A DNA stretch of 64,000 nt, taken from positions 1 through 64,000 of the forward strand of contig NZ_JABBFQ010000009.1 in assembly GCF_018494055.1 (NCBI RefSeq), in the 5' to 3' direction. A program made the position numbers and the translations under genes. The notes under the pieces were generated by a model. That model did no database searches and had not been told where the DNA came from. It worked only from the letters and a program-made list of their open reading frames with translations. Each line of letters starts with the position of its first letter. The first letter of the stretch is position 1. This DNA comes from Rosenbergiella epipactidis (GTDB taxonomy: Bacteria > Pseudomonadota > Gammaproteobacteria > Enterobacterales > Enterobacteriaceae). This document shows positions 27,799-38,395 of the stretch, piece after piece.

Positions 27799-28395
27799 CT
27801 ACTGGAGCTGCGTAGCCAATAAAGGCCAACGCTGATCGAAATTCGCAGTGGGTTTAAAGCGAAATTCTGAGCGCACATAACGAGAAAGTAGCCCTTCACA
27901 GAAAGCAATTACTTGGCTGGCGAGTAGCGTTTCATCACACTGAAAACCTTCGCCATCGCGCATTTTCTTCTCTTTCATCACTTGGCGTAATTGGACTTCA
28001 ATACGTTCGAAAAGCTGGTTGATTCTACCTTGCAGACGATCTTGTTCGAACATCAATGCATGACCGGTCATGATACGTGTCAGGCCAGGATTTCTTTCCC
28101 CGAATCCCAGAATAAGCTGAACGATCAGTTTGAGGCGTAGCAAGGTGTCTTTCTCATCATTGAGAATCGAGTTGATTCGGGTAATAAGGCTATCTTCAAT
28201 AAACTCGATGAGACTATCGAACATCTTAGTTTTACTAGGAAAGTGTCGATAAAGTGCAGCTTCTGATACCCCTACATTCGCGGCTAATTTCGCGGTGGTG
28301 ATGCGTTGACTGCCATCACCTGACTCTAACATATGAGCCAATGCTTGTAAGATCTCTTCACGCCGGTTGCCCCGCGCGTTTTTTTTCTCTGCCAT
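27799..28395 (-). CDS. slmA: Nucleoid occlusion factor SlmA
   Basis: 198 residues, the E. coli length. A TetR-family DNA-binding protein that blocks FtsZ assembly over the nucleoid. HTH region [34 protein letters not shown], then [37 protein letters not shown]. The start is taken at [16 protein letters not shown] (ATG 28393-28395), because the longer frame to 28446 adds a non-homologous extension. Confidence 0.95.
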   Translation of the reverse strand: MAEKKNARGNRREEILQALAHMLESGDGSQRITTAKLAANVGVSEAALYRHFPSKTKMFDSLIEFIEDSLITRINSILNDEKDTLLRLKLIVQLILGFGERNPGLTRIMTGHALMFEQDRLQGRINQLFERIEVQLRQVMKEKKMRDGEGFQCDETLLASQVIAFCEGLLSRYVRSEFRFKPTANFDQRWPLLATQLQ

Positions 28396-28476
28396 GCCTT
28401 TAACCATCCTAAAAATCCTAATGAATAACCCCAACGCTGGGGTCATCTCAGAAATAAGTTATCTAAAGGGGCTATA

Positions 28477-28932
28477 TTACTGACGACCAGAGTGCCCGAA
28501 TCCGCCTTCACCACGTTCAGTCTGTGTGAATTCTTCAACAAGAGAAAATTCAGCTTGAACCACGGGCACAAAGACTAATTGTGCAATGCGATCACCGGCC
28601 TCGATCACGAAAGGCTGCTCACTACGGTTCCATACAGACACCATCAGTTGGCCTTGATAATCAGAATCGATCAAGCCGACGAGGTTCCCTAAAACGATAC
28701 CGTGTTTATGTCCTAAACCAGAGCGCGGCAAAATAACGGCCGCCAACTGTGGGTCCGCAACATGTATCGCCAGACCGGTAGGGATGAGTGTGGTACTGCC
28801 AGCATCAAGGGTTATCGATCCATCAGTACAGGCTCGTAAATCGAGACCAGCTGAGCCAGGGGTCGCGTAGGCAGGTAAAGGAAATTCTTTACCTACACGT
28901 GGGTCAAGAATCTTAATGTCGATCTTTTTCAT
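28477..28932 (-). CDS. dut: dUTP diphosphatase
   Basis: 151 residues, as in E. coli. It hydrolyses dUTP to dUMP, keeping uracil out of DNA and feeding dTMP synthesis. The five trimeric dUTPase motifs are seen: [33 protein letters not shown], and the C-terminal [11 protein letters not shown]. It overlaps the end of coaBC by 20 bases, the conserved dfp-dut arrangement. Confidence 0.96.
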   Translation of the reverse strand: MKKIDIKILDPRVGKEFPLPAYATPGSAGLDLRACTDGSITLDAGSTTLIPTGLAIHVADPQLAAVILPRSGLGHKHGIVLGNLVGLIDSDYQGQLMVSVWNRSEQPFVIEAGDRIAQLVFVPVVQAEFSLVEEFTQTERGEGGFGHSGRQ

Positions 28933-30130
28933 AGAGGTTGACTATCTCGTCTAATAATTGCTGGCCAAGGAGTTGCTTGTTACACAGTGGTAACTGTTTC
29001 TCTCCCTCCTGCCAGAAAAGGTGAAGGGCATTATTATCACTATCGAAACCTTGAGTTGTCCCCGAGACATTATTGGCACAAATCAAGTCGAGGTTTTTAC
29101 GTTCTCTTTTTTGTCGGGCGTATTCTTCCACATTCTGGGTTTCTGCCGCAAATCCAACCACGTAAGGTTTGGGGGTAGGGAGTGCAGCAACCCCTGCAAC
29201 AATGTCAGGATTTTTAACGAGTTGCAGTGTAATTTCATCCGTATCAGCGGTCTTTTTTATTTTTTCTGCTGCAATATTGACCGCACGGTAGTCGGCGACT
29301 GCCGCACAGCCAATAAAAATATGTTGTTCGGTTATCTCTGACATTACAGCACTGTGCATCTCTTCAGCAGAGACAACGTCTCGACGCACGGCACCCGGCG
29401 GGGTCGCTAATTCAACAGGCCCACTAATAAGCGTCACTTTGGCGCCACGTGCCGCGGCAGCTCGGGCGATAGCAAAGCCCATTTTCCCTGAGCTTTTGTT
29501 ACTGATATAGCGGACTGGGTCCAAAGCCTCTCGGGTCGGGCCAGCAGTAATCATAATATTAAGATGGGCGAGGTCTTGTTGCGATTGCTGCCAAGCCACT
29601 GCATGCTCAACGATGACCAAGGGATCTAACATGCGACCTGGGCCAACATCGCCACAGGCTTGGTGACCATGATCAGGCCCCCATACCATAAAATGATGCT
29701 CGTGGAGTTTAGCCAAATTATGGGAGGTCAGTGTTGAGCGATACATTTGCTGGTTCATGGCCGGAACAATAGCGATGGGTGCTGCTGTGGCCAGACAGGC
29801 GGTGGTCACAATATCGTTCGCCATCCCTTGGGCAATCCGCGCAATAAGGTCCGCGGAAGCCGGAGCGATAATAACTAAATCGGCCCATTTAGCCAGCTCG
29901 ATATGTCCCATTGCGGCTTCAGCATGCGGGTCGAGTAAATCAGTCGAGACCGGATAACCACTGACTGCTTGTAGGCTTAATGCGGTAATAAAGGCTTCGG
30001 CCGCCTGGGTCATCATCACCCGTACCTCAGCACCTTGTTCACGTAACCGACGTACTAAGTCCGGTGTTTTGTAGGCGGCTATCCCTCCACTGACACCAAG
30101 AAGGATACGTTTATTCGTCAGGTTACTCAT
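28913..30130 (-). CDS. coaBC: Bifunctional phosphopantothenoylcysteine decarboxylase/synthetase
   Basis: 405 residues (E. coli Dfp 406). The N-terminal CoaC flavoprotein part ([35 protein letters not shown]) decarboxylates phosphopantothenoylcysteine. The C-terminal CoaB part ([44 protein letters not shown]) joins cysteine to phosphopantothenate. I chose ATG at 30128-30130 over a start 15 bases upstream because homology begins there. It overlaps dut. Confidence 0.95.
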   Translation of the reverse strand: MSNLTNKRILLGVSGGIAAYKTPDLVRRLREQGAEVRVMMTQAAEAFITALSLQAVSGYPVSTDLLDPHAEAAMGHIELAKWADLVIIAPASADLIARIAQGMANDIVTTACLATAAPIAIVPAMNQQMYRSTLTSHNLAKLHEHHFMVWGPDHGHQACGDVGPGRMLDPLVIVEHAVAWQQSQQDLAHLNIMITAGPTREALDPVRYISNKSSGKMGFAIARAAAARGAKVTLISGPVELATPPGAVRRDVVSAEEMHSAVMSEITEQHIFIGCAAVADYRAVNIAAEKIKKTADTDEITLQLVKNPDIVAGVAALPTPKPYVVGFAAETQNVEEYARQKRERKNLDLICANNVSGTTQGFDSDNNALHLFWQEGEKQLPLCNKQLLGQQLLDEIVNLYEKDRH

Positions 30131-30367
30131 AGGGTGTTGTCCCATCGTATAAGGTCAAACGGTCAGAAAAGAAAGGGTTTGTATCATACCATAAAGCATG
30201 ACCATCCCAATGTTACAGACTATCTACTTGATTATAATCAATTTATTTTTAATAAACCGATCGATGGTCAAACACTGAGAGACCGCTCTAAAATCATGAT
30301 TCTACCACTGTGATTATGAACAGTAATTACCTAAATTAGCAATGATTAGGTGAGCGGAGGACGAGTC

Positions 30368-31021
30368 ATGATTGAAAAACCGAGGGAAAAACTTTTATCA
30401 AGCGGCGCAGCAACGTTAACCAATAGCGAGTTATTGGCAATATTCTTGCGTACGGGGGGCTCAGGAATGCCTGTGCTTGAGTTTGCACATTACCTCTTAT
30501 CACATTTTGGTAGCTTACAAGCGGTGATGAGTGCTAGCCAAGACCAATATGCCGCGATAAAAGGAATAGGACAGTCGAAATTAAGTCAGATATACGCTAT
30601 CGCAGAACTCGGTAAACGGTTTTACCAAGAACAACTTCTCTGTAAAGAGAGTATTTCAGACCCGAGTGAGGCTTATTATTACTTGGTGAGTCAGCTTGCC
30701 CATCTAGAGCGTGAAGTGTTTCAAGTGCTTTTTTTGGATAATCGCCACCGTGTCCTTGAGGCGCAGACCATGTTTCAAGGAACGATTAATAGCGTTGAGG
30801 TGCATCCGAGAGAAGTGGTCAAGGAGGCACTACGCTATAATGCCGCGGCAATTATCTTGGCGCATAATCACCCTTCCGGTGTAGCGAAACCGAGTGAGGC
30901 CGATAAAAAAATTACTCAGCAAATTCAAAAAGCCTGTCAACTATTCAATATCTCGGTGCTCGATCACTTTATTATTGGACGAGGTGAATTTTTTTCATTT
31001 GCGCAGCATGGATGGCTATAA
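30368..31021 (+). CDS. radC: RadC family protein
   Basis: 217 residues (E. coli 222). JAB/MPN-type protein with the metal motif AHNHPSG and downstream Ser/Asp (KPSEADKKIT), plus an N-terminal helix-hairpin-helix around KGIGQSKLSQI. Despite the name, no certain DNA-repair role is established. ATG at 30368 has GCGGAGG 7 bases upstream; an earlier GTG at 30350 overlaps that site and is not used. Divergent from coaBC. Confidence 0.92.
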   Translation: MIEKPREKLLSSGAATLTNSELLAIFLRTGGSGMPVLEFAHYLLSHFGSLQAVMSASQDQYAAIKGIGQSKLSQIYAIAELGKRFYQEQLLCKESISDPSEAYYYLVSQLAHLEREVFQVLFLDNRHRVLEAQTMFQGTINSVEVHPREVVKEALRYNAAAIILAHNHPSGVAKPSEADKKITQQIQKACQLFNISVLDHFIIGRGEFFSFAQHGWL

Positions 31022-31107
31022 CCTTGAAAAACCGGTTAAAAAAAAGACAATTAACCGAAAAAGTGTACTTTTTCATCGATCCTAAGAGATCTTTATCTGT
31101 TCGGGTC

Positions 31108-31136
31108 TTGAGCACTAGGCCGACAGGGCGTATACT
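31108..31136 (+). promoter_or_regulatory. rpmBG promoter
   Basis: TTGAGC (-35, 31108-31113), 17 bases, TATACT (-10, 31131-31136). It gives a leader of about 140 bases before rpmB, with the conserved TTTGAGAATCTCGGGTTTGG element just after the start, as in E. coli. Confidence 0.7.
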
Positions 31137-31245
31137 ACGCCACCTTTGAGAATCTCGGGTTTGGCGTTTAGGCCTGCTCAGCGGGTTCACATTGAACTCG
31201 CCTGGATAGGTTAAAAGCCTGACGAGGCGGCCAAAACCTAAGTGA

Positions 31246-31518
<273 letters not shown>

Positions 31519-31526
31519 GGAACTGA

Positions 31527-31697
<171 letters not shown>

Positions 31698-31713
31698 TTT
31701 TAGTATTCTTATA

Positions 31714-31742
31714 AAAACCCGGCCCTATGGTCGGGTTTTTTG
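31714..31742 (+). terminator. rpmBG terminator
   Basis: AACCCGGCC (31716-31724) pairs with GGTCGGGTT (31729-31737) and is followed by six T. It separates rpmBG from mutM. Confidence 0.85.
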
Positions 31743-31761
31743 CTTTTAACGGGGAGTACTT

Positions 31762-32571
31762 ATGCCTGAATTACCTGAAGTCGAAACCACTAAACGGGGT
31801 ATAGCACCGCATATCGTGGGTGAGACCTTGTTACATGCTGTCGTAAGGCATCCGCAGCTTCGTTGGCCAGTGTCTGAAGAAATCTATCAGCTCAGTGATG
31901 AGACGGTCTTAAGCATAGCGCGACGGGCCAAGTACCTACTGCTTGAACTGAAGCATGGTTGGATCATCATCCATCTCGGTATGTCAGGCCGTTTGCGTAT
32001 TCTAAGTGAAGAGACTCCCCCTGAAAAACATGACCATATTGATTTAGTTTTCAGTAATGGCAAAACCTTACGTTATACCGACCCTCGCCGTTTTGGCGCA
32101 TGGCTATGGGAAACTGACCTTAGCCAGAGCCGGGTTCTACACCATCTTGGACCGGAACCGCTTAGCGAAGCCTTTAATGCTGAGTGGTTAATACAAAAAT
32201 CGGCCACCAAAAAAACCGCGATTAAACCTTGGTTAATGGATAACAAATTGGTCGTTGGGGTCGGTAACATCTATGCCAGTGAATCGCTTTTCCAAGCCGG
32301 TATTCATCCTGATCGCCCAGCAAATGGATTAACGCATCTCGAAAGTGAAAGGTTAGTCGCGTCGATTAAGGCGGTACTACAGCGTTCGATCGAACAAGGT
32401 GGAACCACCTTGCGTGATTTTTTACAGAGTGATGGTAAACCGGGTTATTTTGCCCAACAGCTCAATGTTTATGGGCGTGCGGGCGAACCGTGTCTGCACT
32501 GTGGTACCCCGATAATGTCTGGTCGGCATGCTCAACGTAGCACCTATTGGTGCCCGAGCTGTCAGCACTAA
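31762..32571 (+). CDS. mutM: Formamidopyrimidine-DNA glycosylase
   Basis: 269 residues, as in E. coli Fpg. It excises 8-oxoguanine and formamidopyrimidines. The N-terminal catalytic PELPEVE (Pro after Met removal) is intact, with IHLGMSGRL and [12 protein letters not shown]. The C-terminal zinc finger is CLHCG...CPSC. It ends tail-to-tail with coaD, overlapping by 4 bases. Confidence 0.96.
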   Translation: MPELPEVETTKRGIAPHIVGETLLHAVVRHPQLRWPVSEEIYQLSDETVLSIARRAKYLLLELKHGWIIIHLGMSGRLRILSEETPPEKHDHIDLVFSNGKTLRYTDPRRFGAWLWETDLSQSRVLHHLGPEPLSEAFNAEWLIQKSATKKTAIKPWLMDNKLVVGVGNIYASESLFQAGIHPDRPANGLTHLESERLVASIKAVLQRSIEQGGTTLRDFLQSDGKPGYFAQQLNVYGRAGEPCLHCGTPIMSGRHAQRSTYWCPSCQH

Positions 32572-33053
32572 CTCGCGTTAAATTTAGCCAGTACCGCGTG
32601 TTGGATCTCTGCGCTAACAAAGTTCTCGATATTCCCTTGATGGCGCGCCACTTCTTTAACGATAGTGGAAGAGAGGAAGGCGTACTGCTCGTTCGGCGTC
32701 ATGAAAATCGTTTCGAGCTGTGGGTTGAGCTGTTGGTTGGCCTGAGCTAATTGACGCTCGTAATCGAAATCGGACACTGACCGAACACCGCGAATTAAGA
32801 CGGTGGCACGGTGTTGTGCGGCGAGCTGGGCTAACAAGCTATTAAATCCAATTACTTCGACATTGGGTAGGTTAGCCGTCGCCTGTTTCGCAAGTGCTAC
32901 GCGTTCCTCAAGGCTGAATAACGGTTTTTTACTTGGATTTAAGGCAATGGCAACTATCAGCCGCTCAAACAGCCCTGCACTGCGCTGAATGATATCTAAA
33001 TGGCCAAGCGTGAGTGGGTCAAACGTTCCTGGATAAATGGCCACAACCGACAT
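32568..33053 (-). CDS. coaD: Phosphopantetheine adenylyltransferase
   Basis: 161 residues (E. coli 159). It makes dephospho-CoA from phosphopantetheine and [21 protein letters not shown] carries the nucleotidyltransferase (T/H)xGH motif, and [20 protein letters not shown] the ATP-binding end. ATG at 33051-33053 has AGGAG 5 bases upstream; a GTG 6 bases earlier is too close to that site. It follows waaA closely, as in E. coli. Confidence 0.95.
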   Translation of the reverse strand: MSVVAIYPGTFDPLTLGHLDIIQRSAGLFERLIVAIALNPSKKPLFSLEERVALAKQATANLPNVEVIGFNSLLAQLAAQHRATVLIRGVRSVSDFDYERQLAQANQQLNPQLETIFMTPNEQYAFLSSTIVKEVARHQGNIENFVSAEIQHAVLAKFNAS

Positions 33054-33061
33054 ATTCACTC

Positions 33062-34339
33062 CTAATGAGATTGCGCGTTAAGATAGGGTTCGACGATATG
33101 CAGTAATTGTTGAAGAGCGCCTTGATTTTGATGCAAGACATCCACTGCATGCAAGCCATAATATTTACGTAAATCACTGTCTGCGAGAAGTTGTGTCATC
33201 TCTTGGAATAATGCCGCGTGATCGGCGACAGTGATTAATCCTTGAGCTTGTTCAAGTCGTCCGCAAATATCCTTAAAGTTCCAGATATGTGGACCCATGA
33301 TCACCGGAATGGCATGGGCTGAAGGTTCTAAAGGATTATGTCCGCCACGCTCCACCAAGCTGCCTCCGACAAAGGCCACATCAGCAATCCCATAAAGTAA
33401 CATCAGTTCGCCCATGGTATCGCCAATCAATACCTGCGTTGTCGCACTAGGCGTTTGATTGTCACTGCGCATTAGCGGTTCAAAAGCCAATTTTTCCGCA
33501 AGTTCTTTCACCGATTGAAAACGCTCTGGATGACGAGGCACTAAAATCAGCAAAAGAGTCGGGAATTGAGAGAGTAGCTGGCGATGTGTCTCCAAAATAA
33601 TACGTTCTTCGCCTTCATGGGTACTTGCCGCGATCCATACTGGGCGATGGGCGGCCCATTGTCGGCGGAGAGCGACCGCCTTAGCGGCCAGTTCAGGCGT
33701 AACGGAAATATCGAATTTCAAACTGCCCGTCACGGTGACTCGCTCGGATTTAGCCCCTAAAGCAATAAATCGCTTACCATCCTCACTATTTTGTGCCGCA
33801 ATACAGCTAATTTTTTGCAAAAGCTCGGCGAGTTCTCTTCCTAGCTTTTGATAGCGTTTAGCCGAGCGTTCGGATAAACGCGCATTAGCAATGATTAAGG
33901 GGATTTGGCGACGATGTAAGGTATGGATAATATTTGGCCAAAGCTCGGTTTCCATAATGATGACTAAACGCGGCGCGGCTGTATCTAAAAAGCGATTGAT
34001 CGCTGTGGGCAGATCATAGGGAAGATAAACATGCGAAACATTTTTACCAAAAGCCGACTGTGCTCGCTCTGAGCCGGTTGGCGTCATCGTCGTTACAGTA
34101 ATAGGGATAGTGGGATACTGATATTGCAGGGCCCTGACTAAAGGGATTGCGGCGAGTGTCTCACCGACCGACACGGAATGCAGGACGATACCTCCAGGCA
34201 CCACTTTACCTTTGCAATAACCATAACGTTCTTTCCAGCGTAGGCGGTATCCTGGCAGTTTTTTACCACGGTGCCAAAGTCTAATCCAAATCAACGGTTG
34301 GACGAGATAAAGTAAAAGGGTATAAACGGCAGTCAGCAT
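33062..34339 (-). CDS. waaA: 3-deoxy-D-manno-octulosonic acid transferase
   Basis: 425 residues, as in E. coli KdtA. It transfers two Kdo residues from CMP-Kdo to lipid IVA at the inner membrane. N-terminal membrane anchor (about 4-20), the LHSVSVGETLAAIPL active-site region with conserved Glu, and C-terminal FVGGSLVERGGHNPLEPSAH. It forms an operon with coaD. Confidence 0.95.
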   Translation of the reverse strand: MLTAVYTLLLYLVQPLIWIRLWHRGKKLPGYRLRWKERYGYCKGKVVPGGIVLHSVSVGETLAAIPLVRALQYQYPTIPITVTTMTPTGSERAQSAFGKNVSHVYLPYDLPTAINRFLDTAAPRLVIIMETELWPNIIHTLHRRQIPLIIANARLSERSAKRYQKLGRELAELLQKISCIAAQNSEDGKRFIALGAKSERVTVTGSLKFDISVTPELAAKAVALRRQWAAHRPVWIAASTHEGEERIILETHRQLLSQFPTLLLILVPRHPERFQSVKELAEKLAFEPLMRSDNQTPSATTQVLIGDTMGELMLLYGIADVAFVGGSLVERGGHNPLEPSAHAIPVIMGPHIWNFKDICGRLEQAQGLITVADHAALFQEMTQLLADSDLRKYYGLHAVDVLHQNQGALQQLLHIVEPYLNAQSH

Positions 34340-34690
34340 TGTGTTATCGGTTGGCCTGAAAGATGAAATTAAGGCGTCGATATTACCAGAAAAAAAGGGT
34401 TCTCACATTATCCCTACACCTTCAGACTTATCTGTTTACGTGACTCACTCACCGCCGTACTTGACCCGTACCATCGCTCGAATAGCGCCCACTCATCGTC
34501 TTAATTAGTGTAAACTTGGCAATATTGACTGAGCTGCTTATCCATTTTCGTTCGTTTCGCGGCCAATGGGATAATCCAACATTGCGGTGACCTTCACCTT
34601 ATCGGCCCTAGCCTCTCAATTAATGATATGAGGCAGCGCTTCAACGAATGAAATCGCCTATTATCAAGGCCCCTTAGTGAGGACGTTTAC
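34340..34690. other. Intergenic region waaA/waaG
   Basis: 351 bases between divergent operons. No JUMPstart/ops element (GGCGGTAG) was found on the plus strand; a near match GGCGGTGA occurs on the minus strand only. Promoters were not assignable with confidence. Confidence 0.5.
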
Positions 34691-35836
34691 GTGAAAATAG
34701 CCTTTTGCTTACATAAATACTTCCCTTACGGTGGGCAGCAACGAGATTTTAAGCGTATTGCGTTAGCTTGCCAGCAACGTGGTCATCAAGTCGTTGTTTA
34801 CACCTTTGAATGGCAAGGAGAAAAGTGTCCAGGATTTGAGGTGGTTTTGGTACCGAAACAAGGATCCTCTAACCATGCTCGAAATCACTTTTTTAGTCGT
34901 TGGATTGCGGATTATCGGCGGTCGCACCCTGATGATCTCTTAGTCGGTTTCAATAAAATGGCGGGCTTAGATATTTATTTCGCCGCAGATGTTTGTTATG
35001 CAGCGAAAACGGCGAAAGAAAAAGGGTTCTTATATAAACTAACCCCACGCTACCGTAGTTACTGTCAGGCGGAAAATGCCGTTTTTTCTACCGATTCGAA
35101 TACAGAAATATTAGTGCTAACGCCTCAGCAAAAAACTGACTTTATTCAGTTTTATCAGACATCTAATGAACGTTTCCATTTACTGTCACCGGGCATTGAT
35201 CCGCAGCTATACTCCTCGCAGCAACGGGATAATTATCGACAGGAAACTCGCCAGCGACTTGGCCTGACCAGCGACGATTTTTTCCTACTGCAAGTCGGGT
35301 CTGATTTTCGGCGTAAGGGTGTGAAACGGAGTATCGCTGCGATTGCTGCGTTACCGTCATCGATCAAGGATAAGGTAACGTTTTGGGTAGTTGGTGCAGA
35401 TAATGCCGCCAGTTGTCGGCATTATGCAGAAAAACTAGGTATAGCGGCTCAGGTCCATTTTCATCAAGGAAGAGACGATATTCCCCAATTGATGGCCGCT
35501 GCTGATCTCCTCCTTCACCCTGCCCATCAGGAAGCCGCGGGTATCGTCCTGATTGAAGCCTTAGCCTCAGGGCTACCTGTTATCTGTACGGAAGTTTGCG
35601 GTAATGCACCCTACCTCTCTGCAGCCGGAAATGGCAGAGTGATCAGCGAACCTTTTGATCAAGAGACATTCAATCAAGTTCTCTCTGACGCCTTACAAGA
35701 TCCACATCAGTTAGCATTATGGTCACAGGCAGGGTTGACGTACTGTGAACACCATGATGTTTATCGTTTGCCAGAGCAGGCGGCAGATATTATTGAAAAG
35801 AGAGTAAAAGATGCTGCAACTCGAACAGCCTTTTAA
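34691..35836 (+). CDS. waaG: LPS core glucosyltransferase I WaaG
   Basis: 381 residues (E. coli 374). A GT4 enzyme adding the first glucose to HepII of the LPS core at the cytoplasmic face. N-terminal LHKYFPYGGQQRDFKRIA, the C-terminal nucleotide-sugar region DLLLHPAHQEAAGIVLIEALASGLPV with the EX7E motif. GTG start. It overlaps waaP by 26 bases. First gene of the waaGPOYZ-L cluster. Confidence 0.93.
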   Translation: MKIAFCLHKYFPYGGQQRDFKRIALACQQRGHQVVVYTFEWQGEKCPGFEVVLVPKQGSSNHARNHFFSRWIADYRRSHPDDLLVGFNKMAGLDIYFAADVCYAAKTAKEKGFLYKLTPRYRSYCQAENAVFSTDSNTEILVLTPQQKTDFIQFYQTSNERFHLLSPGIDPQLYSSQQRDNYRQETRQRLGLTSDDFFLLQVGSDFRRKGVKRSIAAIAALPSSIKDKVTFWVVGADNAASCRHYAEKLGIAAQVHFHQGRDDIPQLMAAADLLLHPAHQEAAGIVLIEALASGLPVICTEVCGNAPYLSAAGNGRVISEPFDQETFNQVLSDALQDPHQLALWSQAGLTYCEHHDVYRLPEQAADIIEKRVKDAATRTAF

Positions 35837-36608
35837 GCAGGCGTGGGCGCACAGTGACCCGTACGCAGAGATTTTGGCGCTGCAAGGTGAGACATTTCGG
35901 CAAGTAGAAGCGAGAAAAACCCTACGTTTTGACTTTGCTGGAGAAAGCTACTTCGTAAAATATCACAGAGGGACGGCGCTAAAAGAGGTACTCAAAAACC
36001 TAATTACGCTACGTTTACCTGTGCTAGGCGCGAAAAATGAGTGGTTGGCTATTCAGCATCTTCACAGCGTCAATGTCCCGACGATGACGTGTTATGGGTA
36101 TGGTCAGCGTCATTGGAACCCATTAGAACGCGAATCGTTTATCATCACAAAAGATTTAAATCCGGCGATCAGCCTTGAAGACTATTGCGCGAATTGGGCA
36201 ACTCAACCGCCTCCCTATTCTGTAAAAAGGGTGCTAATAAAACAGTTAGCGCGCACTGTTGCCGCGATGCATCGCTCGGGCCTTAATCATCGAGATTGTT
36301 ATATCTGCCATTTTCTTTTGGCGTTACCTTACGATACCGAACAAAACGATCCGACACTGTCGGTCATTGACTTGCATCGCGCGCAAATATGGAAAAAAAT
36401 GCCTGTACGTTGGCGGGATAAAGACCTTATCGCGCTTTACTACTCAAGCTTTCCTTTGGGACTTTCTTTACGAGATTACTGCTACTTTTTGACCGAGTAT
36501 TTTTCTTGTTCTACACGAGAGGTTTTCCGTCAAGAAGCTCGTCTGATACGGCAGGCACAGAAGAAAGCGGAAAAAATCAAACAGCGTACGCTAAGAAAGA
36601 ATCTATAA
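35811..36608 (+). CDS. waaP: LPS heptose I kinase WaaP
   Basis: 265 residues, as in E. coli. It phosphorylates heptose I of the inner core, which stabilises the outer membrane. ALKEVLKNLITLRLPVLGA, catalytic LNHRDCYICHFLL (HRD) and SVIDLHRAQ (metal-binding D) are intact. Its start lies within waaG, as in other enterobacteria. Confidence 0.95.
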   Translation: MLQLEQPFKQAWAHSDPYAEILALQGETFRQVEARKTLRFDFAGESYFVKYHRGTALKEVLKNLITLRLPVLGAKNEWLAIQHLHSVNVPTMTCYGYGQRHWNPLERESFIITKDLNPAISLEDYCANWATQPPPYSVKRVLIKQLARTVAAMHRSGLNHRDCYICHFLLALPYDTEQNDPTLSVIDLHRAQIWKKMPVRWRDKDLIALYYSSFPLGLSLRDYCYFLTEYFSCSTREVFRQEARLIRQAQKKAEKIKQRTLRKNL

Positions 36609-36624
36609 AGGAATGAGAGGCGCT

Positions 36625-37668
36625 ATGACCGCTGAAAAAACGTTGTCGATTATGTCGTTACTGGCATGCGAAAAGGCAATCCAACAACAGATTACCCTTG
36701 ATCCTTGTGCGGTAAAGGATGATGCCGTCCAGCTTCATGTGGGGTGGGGGGCAGACGGTGACTTTTTATTAGGCAGTGAGATCTCGATGGCTTCCGTCGC
36801 CAGTAATAACCCATCAATTCGTTTCCACTTTCATCTATTTAGTAATGATATTCCGCGTATCGATCAGCAAAAAATGGTCGAACTTGCTGAACAGTATGGT
36901 TTGAAGGTGACACTGTATACTCTGGACAACGACTACTTCGCCCAACTCCCCACCAATAGACTGTGGTCATCGGCAATTTATTACCGTTTTATCATGGCTG
37001 AGATAGTGGCTCAGACTGCTGCGACCATGCTCTATCTTGATGCGGATGTAGTTTGCCAAGGCGATATTAGCGCGTTGCTCGATCTGGACCTCGATAATCA
37101 CGTTGTCGCGGCGGTCCCCGAACGTGATGCTACCTGGTGGGCACACCAAGCAGAGGTGTTAGGGTGTAAAGCGCTCGCCCAAGGCTATTTTAATTCTGGG
37201 GTGATGCTACTCAATCTCGAGGCTTGGCGATCTGAAGCCATTTACGAGCATATCTTACGGTTAGCGGCCGACCCACAACAGCAGGCCAAACTTTCGTTTT
37301 ATGATCAAGATCTCCTGAATTTAGCGCTCGTAGACAAAAAAATATTTTTGAATAGCGTATATAATACTCAATACAGCCTTAATTATGAGCTTAATGAAGC
37401 GAAGCGTAAAAAATTCACTTCTTCCAGCATTTTTATGCATTTTATTGGGCCGACCAAACCTTGGCATCTTTGGGGGCAGTACCCAAGTGCCCAGGCGTTT
37501 CAACTGGCGAAAGCGCATTCTCCATGGAAAGGGGAGCCGTTACAGTTACCTCGGTCAACGTACCAATATCGGTATTGTTACAAACATCTGATTCATCAGA
37601 AACAAACACTTAAAGGATATGGATATTTTTTTAGGTATTTACTTCGTAAACTACTTTCTCGGCGATAA
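36625..37668 (+). CDS. waaO: GT8 outer-core hexosyltransferase (WaaO-like)
   Basis: 347 residues. GT8 fold with the DxD motif YLDADVVCQG and WWSxx-like ERDATWWAHQ, GYFNSGVMLLNLEAW and HFIGPTKPWHLWGQYPSAQ, matching E. coli WaaO (UDP-glucose:LPS alpha-1,3-glucosyltransferase). Acceptor and sugar donor cannot be told from WaaI by eye. ATG at 36625 has GAGAGG 4-5 bases upstream; ATG at 36613 sits directly on a ribosome site and is less likely. It is the only GT8 gene in the cluster. Confidence 0.82.
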   Translation: MTAEKTLSIMSLLACEKAIQQQITLDPCAVKDDAVQLHVGWGADGDFLLGSEISMASVASNNPSIRFHFHLFSNDIPRIDQQKMVELAEQYGLKVTLYTLDNDYFAQLPTNRLWSSAIYYRFIMAEIVAQTAATMLYLDADVVCQGDISALLDLDLDNHVVAAVPERDATWWAHQAEVLGCKALAQGYFNSGVMLLNLEAWRSEAIYEHILRLAADPQQQAKLSFYDQDLLNLALVDKKIFLNSVYNTQYSLNYELNEAKRKKFTSSSIFMHFIGPTKPWHLWGQYPSAQAFQLAKAHSPWKGEPLQLPRSTYQYRYCYKHLIHQKQTLKGYGYFFRYLLRKLLSRR

Positions 37669-37678
37669 ATAGATAGCT

Positions 37679-38395
37679 ATGGTGACTCAATCCAAACTTG
37701 CAGGCTACACCGTTTACACGAACGGTGATGATCAATTTTTCATCAATATGTTGGATGATTTTCTTCATTCTCGCTTAACGACGTTGAAAGTATTTCGTAG
37801 TATCCCTGATACCAAAGTCAGCTTAGTCGAAAAAGACGGCAGGCTTTATGTATTGAAAGTGTTTACACCAAAAGAAAAGCGGAATGAGCGTTTTTTAAAG
37901 TCTTTCTTCCGTGGCGATTACTACCTAACGCTGTTCAAGCAGACCGCGATGCTTCGCGAAAGGCAGGTGACTTTCCCCAACGATTTTCATCTTCTTGCTG
38001 AGACCAAAATCTTCAACTTTGCGAGCCGATTCATTATGATCATCGAATATATCCCGGGTGTAGAAATGGATATTTTGGCGGCGAAAGGCGAATTGACCGA
38101 AGAGATTAAGTCTGAAGTGTTGGAAAGCGTTAAAGTTTTACATCAACATCAGGTTATTTTTGATGATGCGCACAAGCAGAACTTTATGCTATCGGACGGG
38201 CGGGTAAGAGTCATTGATTTATCGGGTAAAAACTACTCCCGTTTTCGTGCCGCTAAGGATTTTATCGACTTAGAAAGACACTTCGGGATCAGTAACTTTC
38301 ATCGTGGTTTCTCTTACCAATGGGTAAAACGTAAGTCGCAATTTCGTAAAAAATTTAAGGCCTTTAAGGGACGCTTGATTGGGCGCTCAGTATAA
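37679..38395 (+). CDS. waaY: LPS heptose II kinase WaaY
   Basis: 238 residues (E. coli 232). It phosphorylates HepII of the inner core. KVFRSIPDTKVSLV, LKVFTPKEKRNERFLKSFFRGDYY, the catalytic region DDAHKQNFMLSDGRVRVIDLSGKN. In E. coli WaaY acts after WaaQ has added HepIII, but no waaQ is present in this cluster. The stop abuts the GTG of the next gene. Confidence 0.9.
   Translation: MVTQSKLAGYTVYTNGDDQFFINMLDDFLHSRLTTLKVFRSIPDTKVSLVEKDGRLYVLKVFTPKEKRNERFLKSFFRGDYYLTLFKQTAMLRERQVTFPNDFHLLAETKIFNFASRFIMIIEYIPGVEMDILAAKGELTEEIKSEVLESVKVLHQHQVIFDDAHKQNFMLSDGRVRVIDLSGKNYSRFRAAKDFIDLERHFGISNFHRGFSYQWVKRKSQFRKKFKAFKGRLIGRSV

Noticed and set aside
31028-31080. Terminator after radC
   Set aside because: CGGTTAA/TTAACCG and GAAAAAGT/ACTTTTTC repeats lack a T-run in the right place; not called.
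34440-34470. JUMPstart/ops element before waaG
   Set aside because: The only near match (GGCGGTGA) is on the wrong strand for waaG and lacks the rest of the element.
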